DNA of 6,482 nucleotides from an uncultured Microbacteriaceae bacterium (GCA_937896185.1 CALBMG010000121.1:1-6482); one strand, 5' to 3'. Positions 1 through 6,066 are shown, numbered from the stretch's first letter. The notes: generated from the sequence alone by a model not told the origin. A program made the numbers and translations.

Positions 1-428
1 GTGTCCAGATCCGTTGTGGCTTCCGACGACTCCAGGACGGGAACACCGGCTGCGATGGCGTGTTCTTTTGCGGTGACCTTGTTACCGGCCATCTCGAGCA
101 CTGACGAGTTGGGACCGATGAACGTGATGCCGTTTTCCGCAGCGGCCTGAGCCAGGTCAGGGTTCTCACTGAGGAAACCGTAGCCAGGATAGATTGCGTC
201 GGCGCCCGATTCTTTCGCTACGCGAATAATTTCGTCGATGTCGAGGTACGCACGAACGGGGTGACCAATTTGACCAATCTGGTAGGCCTCATCGGCCTTA
301 AAACGGTGCGTTGACTCACGGTCCTCGTACGCAAAAACGGCGACCGTTTTTGCGCGAAGTTCGTATGCGGCGCGAAACGCGCGAATTGCGATTTCGCCTC
401 GATTAGCTACAAGAATCTTTGAAAACAT
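1..428 (-). CDS. pyc: Pyruvate carboxylase, N-terminal part (runs off left edge)
   Basis: Pyruvate carboxylase is a cytoplasmic, biotin-dependent enzyme that makes oxaloacetate from pyruvate, bicarbonate and ATP to refill the TCA cycle. Only the first 142 codons are present, covering the N-terminal biotin-carboxylase lobe and the start of the ATP-grasp region. Visible motifs are ILVANRGEIAIR (about residues 5-16), the EDRESTHRFKADEAY block, PVRAYLDIDEI, PGYGFLSEN, and GNKVTAKEHAIAAGVPV with the conserved ATP-binding lysine region. The EDR-S-HR-KADEAY and PV-AYLDI blocks fit pyruvate carboxylase better than acetyl/propionyl-CoA carboxylase alpha chains, but the transcarboxylase and biotin domains that would prove it are outside the window. 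The ATG at 428 is supported by AGGGAG a few bases upstream. The gene is divergent from parA. Confidence 0.9.
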   Translation of the reverse strand, partial: MFSKILVANRGEIAIRAFRAAYELRAKTVAVFAYEDRESTHRFKADEAYQIGQIGHPVRAYLDIDEIIRVAKESGADAIYPGYGFLSENPDLAQAAAENGITFIGPNSSVLEMAGNKVTAKEHAIAAGVPVLESSEATTDLD

Positions 429-461
429 TGTCTCCCTTACCCTGGGGTGGCAATAAATGAA

Positions 462-467
462 TATGGT
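462..467 (+). promoter_or_regulatory. Possible -10 element for parA (TATGGT)
   Basis: TATGGT fits the TANNNT pattern and lies about 50 bp before the preferred GTG start of parA. It predicts transcription from about 473-474, giving a leader of roughly 45 nt that includes the hairpin at 490-511. I see no convincing -35 box. If transcription does start there, the in-frame GTG codons at 473 and 476 could also act as leaderless starts. Confidence 0.25.
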
Positions 468-489
468 CGGCCGTGGTGTTCCGCCCTTC

Positions 490-511
490 CAGCCTACTGA
501 AAGGTAGGCTG
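490..511 (+). promoter_or_regulatory. Hairpin overlapping the parA ribosome-binding site
   Basis: CAGCCTAC (490-497) and GTAGGCTG (504-511) are perfect 8-base complements separated by the loop TGAAAG. The purine-rich AAAGG and AGG stretches that would serve as Shine-Dalgarno for the GTG at 518 lie in the loop and the 3' arm, so the fold would partly hide the ribosome-binding site. It could instead be a DNA operator in the pyc/parA divergent region. There is no T-tract, and it sits upstream of a gene, so it is not a terminator. Confidence 0.5.
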
Positions 512-517
512 TCTCTC

Positions 518-1312
518 GTGCAGGTCGTAAGTGTGAGCTCGTTGAAGGGCGGTGTCGGAAAGACAACCGTCACCCTAGGTTTGGCATCAGCCGCGTATGC
601 GCGGGGCCTTCGCACCCTCGTAATCGACATGGATCCACAGTCTGATGTCTCGGCCGCCCTGGCCTCGCGTTCATCGCACGGGTACAACATCGACACGATT
701 TTGAAGTCATTGACGGCAAAAAACGTGCGAAACGCCGTTGGTCCATCGACCTGGACGGCCCCCAGCGACACCCCCGTCGACATCATGATGGGTTCGCAGG
801 GTGTGGCCCAACATGATTCGCCCACTCCGACGAAAAACGATTTGTGGAAACTCGAGGAAGCCCTCGCGTTTATCGAACGTGACTACGACGTGGTTCTGAT
901 TGACTGCCCGCCGTCGTTCAACGCGCTGACGCAGACATCGTGGACGGCTTCCGATGCTGTGGTCGTTGTCGCCGAACCTGGCTTGTTTTCGGTTACTGCG
1001 GTTCACCGCACACTGCTGGCTCTCGAGGCAATGCGCACCAAGATGTCTCCTCGGCTGCGCACGGCCGGAGTGATCGTGAATCGTTACCGCCCCGATTCGG
1101 CGGAGCACCGTTTCCGCCTCGAGGAAATGGAACAGTTGTTCGGGGACGCTGTTCTGGAACCCATCATCGAAGAAACGTTGACGATGCAGCAGGCCACGGG
1201 TGCGGCAACCCCGATCCACCGTTGGCCCGGAAACACAGCACAGGGTCTCGCCGCGACGTTCGATTCGTTGCTGGATCAGATTCTGACGCCTACGGTCCCC
1301 GACGAGGACTAA
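518..1312 (+). CDS. ParA/MinD-family ATPase (orphan, no ParB beside it)
   Basis: This is a deviant-Walker P-loop ATPase of the ParA/Soj type, 264 residues, a normal length for small ParA proteins. Such ATPases form ATP-dependent dimers and position DNA or protein cargo in the cytoplasm. The N-terminus carries the deviant Walker A SSLKGGVGKTT with signature lysine K10 and P-loop lysine K15. Walker A' is LVIDMDPQ (residues 35-41, D39 in the key position) and Walker B is YDVVLIDCPPS (123-133). I chose the GTG at 518 because it has AAAGG/AGG upstream and places the P-loop at the usual distance from the N-terminus. A GTG at 473 would add 15 residues (see the -10 candidate at 462). No parB or parS-like site is visible, so chromosome segregation should not be assumed. 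It is divergent from pyc and convergent with the MerR gene at 1408, with a 95-bp gap. Confidence 0.88.
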   Translation: MQVVSVSSLKGGVGKTTVTLGLASAAYARGLRTLVIDMDPQSDVSAALASRSSHGYNIDTILKSLTAKNVRNAVGPSTWTAPSDTPVDIMMGSQGVAQHDSPTPTKNDLWKLEEALAFIERDYDVVLIDCPPSFNALTQTSWTASDAVVVVAEPGLFSVTAVHRTLLALEAMRTKMSPRLRTAGVIVNRYRPDSAEHRFRLEEMEQLFGDAVLEPIIEETLTMQQATGAATPIHRWPGNTAQGLAATFDSLLDQILTPTVPDED

Positions 1313-1407
1313 TCCGCGTTCATCAGTGTCCTGCTGCGTGCAGAGGGCGCTCAGGGTGCAACGAATAATGCCATCGAAGGCATAGTGTCGCGAACGCTGT
1401 TGGGGAG

Positions 1408-1911
1408 TTAGCTGGCGCGCGATGCACGCTTGATGGCAAGCTCGTCCATCGGTGCGTTGACGTCGACGAGCTCGAGGTCAATCAGCGAGGTCTCTACTTC
1501 GCGCAGGACCTTGCCCACGGCAATGCCGAACACTCCCTGTCCACGGTTCACGAGGTCGATGACTTCGTCGCTCGAGGTGCACATGTAGACGGATGCCCCG
1601 TCACTCATAAGGGTGGTTTCGGCAAGGTCGTTGATGCCCGAAGCTCGCAGCTGTTCTACGGCTACACGGATCTGCTGAAGCGAGATTCCGGTGTCCAGCA
1701 AACGCTTGACTAGCTTGAGAACAAGAATGTCACGGAAAGAGTACAGACGCTGCGAGCCGGAACCTGATGCGCCGCGCACGGTCGCGGGCACGAGCTCTGT
1801 GCGAGCCCAGTAGTCCAGCTGGCGGTAGGAAATGCCGGCAGCGTTCGCAGCCACCTGACCACGGTAACCCTCGGTCGGTTCGTTACCGACGTTGGCAAGC
1901 ATGTCGCTCAT
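1408..1911 (-). CDS. MerR-family regulator, Rv1830-like
   Basis: A 167-residue DNA-binding protein with an N-terminal MerR winged helix-turn-helix: YRGQVAANAAGISYRQLDYWARTELV (about residues 16-41), then the wing (QRLYSFRDI) and a helical segment LLDTGISLQQIRVAVEQL. The C-terminal part (about residues 95-167) has no cysteine cluster typical of metal-sensing MerR proteins; the single C in MCTSS is isolated. Position downstream of garA and the ftsR-like gene matches Rv1830 (described as ResR/McdR, linked to growth and division control in mycobacteria); this orthology is inferred from order and domain type. I place the start at 1911, where AGGA lies 5 nt upstream, rather than the longer frame from 1956, whose extra residues would be encoded by the palindrome at 1925-1941. 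That palindrome suggests autoregulation or control by the neighbouring MerR protein. Confidence 0.88.
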   Translation of the reverse strand: MSDMLANVGNEPTEGYRGQVAANAAGISYRQLDYWARTELVPATVRGASGSGSQRLYSFRDILVLKLVKRLLDTGISLQQIRVAVEQLRASGINDLAETTLMSDGASVYMCTSSDEVIDLVNRGQGVFGIAVGKVLREVETSLIDLELVDVNAPMDELAIKRASRAS

Positions 1912-1924
1912 CCGTTTCCTAACC

Positions 1925-1941
1925 TTCACGTTTAACTTGAA
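1925..1941. promoter_or_regulatory. 17-bp palindromic operator before the MerR gene
   Basis: TTCACGTTTAACTTGAA is an odd-centred palindrome with 7 of 8 pairs matching (the mismatch is C1929/T1937): TTCA-n-GTT-n-AAC-n-TGAA. It lies 13 nt upstream of the MerR gene start at 1911 and 4 nt upstream of its AGGA ribosome-binding site, in the 94-bp gap after the ftsR-like gene. Its placement so close to the start suggests repression or autoregulation by one of the two MerR proteins. The binding protein is inferred, not shown. Confidence 0.6.
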
Positions 1942-2005
1942 ACTTTGTGTTCTCACACTAGCGACAGTTCCGGAGGATTGCGAAGTTCATCTTCCGCGTG
2001 TCGCG

Positions 2006-2698
2006 TTAGCCGATGTTGTCCTCAACAGAGCGCATCACAACAGAAATGCGCAGCTGTTCAAGGTTTGACGCCAACTCGCGAGCCACATCCACTGCCTTCT
2101 GACGCCCCACACGGCTGGCGCTCTTTACATACGGCAATACTGCGGAATGCACAATTGCGGCGTCCTTTTCCGCCTGCACACGCAGCTGCTGCAGGTGGCG
2201 AGGCTCGATACCTGCCTTGTACAGGTTCACCAGAGCAGACATGATCTTGACTGCTTCCTCGGTGAAAAGTTCAGCCGGGGCCAACAACTTGACCGAGATC
2301 GCGTCACTGAGCAACGACGCGGTTGCACCAGTTTTTTCCAACAGCTCAGCACGGGTGTACCGCACATCAATCGACAGAATCGATTCCACGGTAATTGCCT
2401 GACCACCGGGCAAAACCGGGGCCTTGCCGGCGTCCATGTCGGCGAGGATTTCGCGTATAACGCGCAAAGGCAAAAAGTGGTCGCGCTGCAAGCTCAGGAC
2501 CACACGGATGCGCTCCACCAGCGGAAGTGTGTATGTGCGGTAGCCACCAGCACTACGTTCGGGGAGCACCAAACCTTGGTCTTCGAGGAAACGAATCTTC
2601 GACGAGCTCAGCTCGGGAAATTCGATCGACAACTTTGCGAGAACCTGCCCGATGGACAAGTTGCTCGCGGAATCCTTAGGAAGAGGAACCGCACCCAT
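2006..2698 (-). CDS. ftsR: FtsR-like MerR-family transcriptional regulator
   Basis: A 230-residue regulator with the atypical N-terminal MerR domain seen in actinobacterial FtsR/Rv1828: IGQVLAKLSIEFPELSSSKIRFLEDQGLVLPERSAGGYRTY, split here as the IGQVL start (residue 16), the SKIRFLEDQGLV recognition region (33-44) and the GGYRTY wing (51-56). It is followed by VERIRVVLSLQRDHFLPLRVIREIL. The C-terminal two-thirds is helical and effector-like, without metal-binding cysteines. In Corynebacterium glutamicum FtsR activates ftsZ transcription, so a role in cell-division control is likely by homology. The ATG at 2698 is 3 bp after the garA-like stop, with GGGG about 8 nt upstream, which implies translational coupling and one operon. 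The next gene downstream starts after 94 bp. Confidence 0.88.
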   Translation of the reverse strand: MGAVPLPKDSASNLSIGQVLAKLSIEFPELSSSKIRFLEDQGLVLPERSAGGYRTYTLPLVERIRVVLSLQRDHFLPLRVIREILADMDAGKAPVLPGGQAITVESILSIDVRYTRAELLEKTGATASLLSDAISVKLLAPAELFTEEAVKIMSALVNLYKAGIEPRHLQQLRVQAEKDAAIVHSAVLPYVKSASRVGRQKAVDVARELASNLEQLRISVVMRSVEDNIG

Positions 2699-2701
2699 TC
2701 G

Positions 2702-3139
2702 TTACGCCCCAGTACCCACATCGTGCCGGGACGAATAGAACGTCATCCGGTATTTGCCAATCTGAACTTCGCACCCATCGGTCAACGGCGCCGAGTCGAC
2801 GCGGCCGCCCTGCACATAAGTGCCGTTCAAGGACGTCAAATCCCGAATCGAGAAGTTCTTGCCCTGCCGGGTGATTTCTGCGTGACGGCGCGAAACCGTG
2901 ACATCGTCGAGGAAAATTTCCGCGTCGGGGTGGCGACCGGCCACAACGACATCGGTGTCGAGGAGGAAACGGGCTCCCATGTTGGGGCCACGGCGCACGA
3001 TAAACAGTGCACTTCCGGGAGGCAGGGCACCGATCGCCGCAAGTTCCTCGGAAGAAACGTCGCCAACGAGTTCGTCCAAGCGGTGTGCGAATTCGTTGCC
3101 GAATTGCTCCGTCGAATGACGAGTGTCGTTGTCGCTCAT
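2702..3139 (-). CDS. garA: GarA/OdhI-like FHA-domain protein
   Basis: A 145-residue soluble protein with one C-terminal FHA domain, closely resembling mycobacterial GarA and corynebacterial OdhI, including the shared LPPGSALFIVRRGPN stretch (39-53). These proteins inhibit 2-oxoglutarate dehydrogenase (and in mycobacteria tune glutamate metabolism) until Ser/Thr kinases phosphorylate an N-terminal threonine. Phosphopeptide-binding residues are present: G68-R69, S83-R84-R85-H86 and N105-G106-T107, in the blocks AGRHPD, VSRRHAE and LNGTYV. The N-terminal ETTSVF phosphorylation motif of GarA is replaced at the equivalent place by HSTEQF (8-13), which keeps only one threonine. I chose the ATG at 3139 because GGAGG ends 4 nt upstream; the GTG at 3157 would place that ribosome-binding site inside the gene. 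It is 30 bp after pgsA and 3 bp before ftsR. Confidence 0.9.
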   Translation of the reverse strand: MSDNDTRHSTEQFGNEFAHRLDELVGDVSSEELAAIGALPPGSALFIVRRGPNMGARFLLDTDVVVAGRHPDAEIFLDDVTVSRRHAEITRQGKNFSIRDLTSLNGTYVQGGRVDSAPLTDGCEVQIGKYRMTFYSSRHDVGTGA

Positions 3140-3169
3140 GCTGCCTCCGTTGTTCACACTACCCGAAAA

Positions 3170-3751
3170 TCAGGCGGTTGTGTCGACGGATTTTTCGCCC
3201 CACAGCGCCCTCAAATAACGAACACCCGTCACCCAGTACAACAGTGAACCAATACCGCCGAGGAACCAGCCCAGTGCGGCAACGAGTTCAGAAATTGCAC
3301 CATCCGGCAGCAATGAGCTGACAACGATGATGGGGAATGCGATAAATAGCACAAAAGTGGCGACCTTGCCCAGATAGTTCACCGGCGGAATGTCGTCAAA
3401 TCGACGCCGCTTGATCAGGTAGGCACACAACAACACGATGTCGCGAGCCAAAACAATTGCGAGAAGAATCCAGGGAATCATTCCCCTCACGGACAGCGCG
3501 ACGACGCTCGCTGCGATAAACAGGCGGTCCGAGATGGGGTCCAACAGGGTCCCGAGCCTCGTGACCTGATTGAGTGCGCGGGCCAGGAAACCGTCAACGA
3601 AATCACTCGAGGTGGCAGCGATCAGCACAATCAAGGCAACCGAATCGTGCCCGGAAACCAGCAGCCACAGGAACACCGGTACCGAGAGAAGCCTCAGAAA
3701 AGAAATGACGTTGGGGATAGTCCAGATTCGATCCATACCCGTACGCGCCAT
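3170..3751 (-). CDS. CDP-alcohol phosphatidyltransferase (PgsA-like)
   Basis: An integral membrane enzyme of 193 residues that transfers a phosphatidyl group from CDP-diacylglycerol to an alcohol. The full family motif is intact: D50-xx-D53-G54-xx-A57-R58, then G67-xxx-D71-xxx-D75, where the aspartates bind metal and catalyse. Hydrophobic stretches at about 15-34, 37-48, 78-92, 94-115, 130-148 and 158-175 fit the usual six-helix fold. The N-terminal WTIPNVISFLRLLSVPVFLW is typical of phosphatidylglycerophosphate or cardiolipin synthases of this family; sequence alone does not settle the substrate. Synteny with mycobacterial pgsA2, upstream of garA, supports the assignment. The ATG at 3751 has no Shine-Dalgarno, but TAGAAT lies exactly 6 nt before it, so a leaderless mRNA is likely. 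It appears to head an operon with garA and ftsR. Confidence 0.9.
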   Translation of the reverse strand: MARTGMDRIWTIPNVISFLRLLSVPVFLWLLVSGHDSVALIVLIAATSSDFVDGFLARALNQVTRLGTLLDPISDRLFIAASVVALSVRGMIPWILLAIVLARDIVLLCAYLIKRRRFDDIPPVNYLGKVATFVLFIAFPIIVVSSLLPDGAISELVAALGWFLGGIGSLLYWVTGVRYLRALWGEKSVDTTA

Positions 3752-3757
3752 ACGGTG

Positions 3758-3763
3758 ATTCTA
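3758..3763 (-). promoter_or_regulatory. -10 element of leaderless pgsA-garA-ftsR promoter (TAGAAT)
   Basis: Reading the minus strand, TAGAAT matches the TATAAT consensus at 5 of 6 positions. It is followed by CACCGT and then the ATG of the phosphatidyltransferase, so the expected transcription start is the A of the start codon. No Shine-Dalgarno and no good -35 box are visible, which fits leaderless transcription common in actinobacteria. Confidence 0.6.
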
Positions 3764-3801
3764 TGTGGTGTGGCGTGGCAATTCGCGGGCACTCGCGCGG
3801 T

Positions 3802-3807
3802 TAACAT
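3802..3807 (+). promoter_or_regulatory. -10 element of leaderless LRV-gene promoter (TAACAT)
   Basis: TAACAT fits TANNNT and is followed by AAATCC and then the ATG at 3814, exactly the 6-nt spacing expected if transcription starts at the first base of the codon. There is no purine-rich ribosome-binding site. It lies only 38 bp from the opposite-facing TAGAAT element, so the two promoters must share upstream DNA. Confidence 0.55.
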
Positions 3808-3813
3808 AAATCC

Positions 3814-4257
3814 ATGTCGTGCGTACGTTTCAACACCCCCGCCCAGCGTCAACAGATGACCGACGTGTCCAACGGCGTGCAACGGGATGAGCCGATTGCT
3901 CAGTTCCTCGGCCCGGTCATGACCCAGTCCAAGATTGACCGTCTGCGGTTGATGGCGACCAGCGAGAACCCCAAAATTCGTGAAACTGTTGCGGCGTCTC
4001 GCCACACACCCGAGGAACTTTTCGAGGCCCTCTCCAACGACCCCGAACCCGGAGTCAGGATGTGGCTCGCCCGTAACGAACATGTCCCCTGCGACATCCT
4101 GCGCAAACTGGCCCACGACCCCGACGAAACGGTTCGCTCGTTTGTGGCCATCAATTTCTTCGTTCCCGCCGACGCCATGGGCGAACTGGCACACGACGAA
4201 AGCCCCCGCGTTCGCGCACTCGTCGACTGGAAAGCACAGCTCGCAGCGGCGAGCTAG
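3814..4257 (+). CDS. Small LRV (leucine-rich repeat variant) protein, function unknown
   Basis: A 147-residue soluble protein of alpha-helical repeats. Residues 1-40 are non-repetitive. After that, repeats of exactly 26 residues can be phased on the I/VR pair at 55-56, 81-82, 107-108 and 133-134. Each full unit reads roughly L-x-x-D/E-x-x-x-x-VR-x-x-V/L-A-x-N/S-x-x-x-P, as in NDPEPGVRMWLARNEHVP and HDPDETVRSFVAINFFVP. This matches the LRV fold first described in an Azotobacter Fe-S protein, but there is no cysteine cluster here (only C3 and one cysteine in the second unit). Such proteins are usually binding scaffolds; no partner can be named. The ATG at 3814 is chosen for the TAACAT element 6 nt upstream; an ATG at 3856 has no ribosome-binding site either. 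It is divergent from pgsA and ends 3 bp from the end of ldh. Confidence 0.8.
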   Translation: MSCVRFNTPAQRQQMTDVSNGVQRDEPIAQFLGPVMTQSKIDRLRLMATSENPKIRETVAASRHTPEELFEALSNDPEPGVRMWLARNEHVPCDILRKLAHDPDETVRSFVAINFFVPADAMGELAHDESPRVRALVDWKAQLAAAS

Positions 4258-4260
4258 TTT

Positions 4261-5217
4261 CTAGCCCAGACCCAGCGCCTTCGAGGCATCCGCCAAAGCC
4301 TGAGCGGAACGATGGAATAGTTCGAGTTCCCGGTCGTCGAATTCGACGTCCAGCACCGAGGCGACACCCGTCGAATTAACGACAGAGGGCACGCTCAAGG
4401 CAATATCGGTCACACCGTGGAAATCCGTCAACACGCTGGACACGGGCAGTACCGCACCCTCGTCCGACAAGATTGCTTCAACAATTCGGGCGCCGCTGAG
4501 CCCGATCGCATAGTTCGTCGCGCCCTTGCCGGCAATAACGGTGTAGGCCGCGGTTTTAACCGACTCTGCGATGTCGTCCAACTCGCCAGCAGGAATCGCA
4601 GTTCCCGTGGCATCCCGCCACGACGTGACCGGCATCGGGCCGATTCGAGCCTGCGACCACAGGGGGAATTCCGAGTCCCCGTGTTCGCCGACAATGTAGG
4701 CGTGAATCGAACTGGTGGCGACACCGGTGCGCTGTGACAGCATCCACCTCAGTCGAGATGAATCCAGAACCGTTCCAGAAGAAAAGACTCTGTTCGCGGG
4801 AAGACCGCTGAATTCTAGAGCTGCCTTGGCCAGAATGTCACAGGGGTTGGTGACCAAAAGGAAGACTGCGTCCGGCGCCCGTTCGACCAACGCGGGCATG
4901 ATGTCGCGCAAAATACCCACATTCGTACTTGCGAGGTCGAGTCGACTTTGCCCCGGGTTCTGTTTGGCGCCGGCGGTAATCACCACAACATTGGCGCCCT
5001 CTACGGTGGAGATGTCCCCGCCACCGTACACAGTTGATGAACCGGTGAACTGGGTACCGTGTGCAAGGTCCAGGACCTCGGCTTCTGCCTTGGCGGCATT
5101 GACGTCATAGAGTGCGATTTCGCGCGCCGAGCCTCGAATCAACGAGGCATAGGCCACCGAAGTTCCGACTGCGCCGGCGCCAATTACTGCCAGTTTTGAA
5201 TTTGTAACGACTCCCAT
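4261..5217 (-). CDS. ldh: L-lactate dehydrogenase, probably FBP-activated
   Basis: A cytoplasmic NAD-dependent enzyme that interconverts pyruvate/NADH and L-lactate/NAD+; 318 residues, normal for the family. The Rossmann motif is GAGAVG (13-18) with D38 as the NAD-selecting acid. The active-site loop KQNPGQSRLDL has Q86 (Q102 in standard numbering) and R92, marking lactate rather than malate dehydrogenase. Others are N124 in TNPCD, D152 and R155 in LDSSRLR, and catalytic H179 in GEHGDSE. R157 and H172 correspond to R173 and H188, which bind fructose-1,6-bisphosphate in Bacillus-type enzymes, so allosteric activation is likely. The ATG at 5217 follows the iron permease stop by 12 bp and has no Shine-Dalgarno; CACAAT lies 6 nt upstream but is a poor -10. 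Co-transcription with the permease is the simpler reading. Confidence 0.93.
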   Translation of the reverse strand: MGVVTNSKLAVIGAGAVGTSVAYASLIRGSAREIALYDVNAAKAEAEVLDLAHGTQFTGSSTVYGGGDISTVEGANVVVITAGAKQNPGQSRLDLASTNVGILRDIMPALVERAPDAVFLLVTNPCDILAKAALEFSGLPANRVFSSGTVLDSSRLRWMLSQRTGVATSSIHAYIVGEHGDSEFPLWSQARIGPMPVTSWRDATGTAIPAGELDDIAESVKTAAYTVIAGKGATNYAIGLSGARIVEAILSDEGAVLPVSSVLTDFHGVTDIALSVPSVVNSTGVASVLDVEFDDRELELFHRSAQALADASKALGLG

Positions 5218-5229
5218 GGGGCCATTGTG

Positions 5230-6066
5230 TCACGCAGTAACGGACGTTGATGCGTTACGGCGCGACCCGCCACCAATTTGTCGAACAAACAGCGTCATGA
5301 CGCTGATCATGTACAACCACCAGCTGGCAAATTCCAGAACTGACGGGGTCGGAGAGTAACTAAACGCCCCACGCAACAGAGAACCGAGAATGGTTTCTTT
5401 GCCCAACCACGACGAGAGGTCATAGACAATGGCCTCGGCACCGGGAAGCCATGCGGCTTCCTGCAGCTCATGGACGGCGTAGCTGAGGATGCCGGCCGAA
5501 ACCACAATCAACAGCACACCGGTCCACTGGAAAATTATGCGGAGGTTGACACGCATCATGCCGGTGTAAATAACCCAACCGAGGAAGATCGCGATTCCAA
5601 TTCCGGCAAGGACAGCAAGAAGTGCGGGGATTTCTTCCCCCGAGGTCTTGATTGACGCCCACACGAACAGCGCAGTCTCAACACCTTCGCGCGCGACGGC
5701 GATGAAGGCGACGCCGACGATTGACCACACACTGTTATTGAGCGCTGCGGCCATCGACGATTCGAGGTTCGCCTTCAAGCTTCGCGCAGTTTTCGCCATC
5801 CAAAAAATCATCCAGGTGACCAGTCCCACTGCGACGACCGAGAGAACACCGGTCAGCGTTTGTTCGACGCGCTCGTCGATTCCGCCCATACCGAAAATGA
5901 GCAAAGCGCCCAAGCCCAATGACAAGGAGACGGAACCAGCTACACCGAGCCAGATTTTGGATACGAGATCACGGCGATCCAGTTTGATAACAAACGCAAT
6001 GAGGATGCCGACGACGAGTGCTGCCTCGAGGCCTTCACGGAGGCCGATGAGCAGGTTAGCGAGCAT
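5230..6066 (-). CDS. efeU: EfeU/FTR1-family iron permease
   Basis: An integral membrane iron transporter of the oxidase-dependent FTR1 family, 278 residues, close to the usual length of EfeU. Both iron-translocation REXXE motifs are present: REGLE (10-14) in the first helix and REGVE (126-130) in the fourth. About seven hydrophobic segments can be seen, e.g. 2-27, 40-60, 72-90, 113-125 and on to SWWLYMISVMTLFV near the C-terminus. I use the ATG at 6066 because AAGGA lies 5 nt upstream and the protein then begins MLANLLIGLREGLE, as is usual; a longer frame to 6129 adds 21 unlikely residues and runs into the iron box. Partner genes efeO and efeB are not adjacent: ldh follows at 12 bp and the gene upstream is divergent. 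Regulation by a DtxR/IdeR-type repressor is indicated by the box at 6107-6125. Confidence 0.92.
   Translation of the reverse strand: MLANLLIGLREGLEAALVVGILIAFVIKLDRRDLVSKIWLGVAGSVSLSLGLGALLIFGMGGIDERVEQTLTGVLSVVAVGLVTWMIFWMAKTARSLKANLESSMAAALNNSVWSIVGVAFIAVAREGVETALFVWASIKTSGEEIPALLAVLAGIGIAIFLGWVIYTGMMRVNLRIIFQWTGVLLIVVSAGILSYAVHELQEAAWLPGAEAIVYDLSSWLGKETILGSLLRGAFSYSPTPSVLEFASWWLYMISVMTLFVRQIGGGSRRNASTSVTA

Noticed and set aside
1368..1383. ATGCC-6 nt-GGCAT hairpin between parA and the MerR gene, considered as a bidirectional terminator
   Set aside because: The stem is only 5 bp with AT ends and no T-tract follows on either strand, so it is not convincing as an intrinsic terminator. The distant GCGTTC/GAACGC pair in the same gap is too widely spaced.
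1947..1958. GTGT-TCTC-ACAC dyad near the MerR operator
   Set aside because: Only 4-bp arms with a 4-bp spacer; too short to stand out from chance next to the much stronger palindrome at 1925-1941.
2147..3247. Long open frame on the plus strand (366 codons)
   Set aside because: It lies opposite ftsR and garA, both strongly supported by domains and ribosome-binding sites. Its translation has no recognisable domain and an unusual composition (rich in H, R, Q), as expected for an antisense frame of moderate-to-high GC genes.
5218..5229. Separate leaderless promoter for ldh using CACAAT 6 nt before the ATG
   Set aside because: The spacing fits but the hexamer lacks the important first T of TANNNT, and the 12-bp gap to efeU makes read-through simpler. 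Not excluded.
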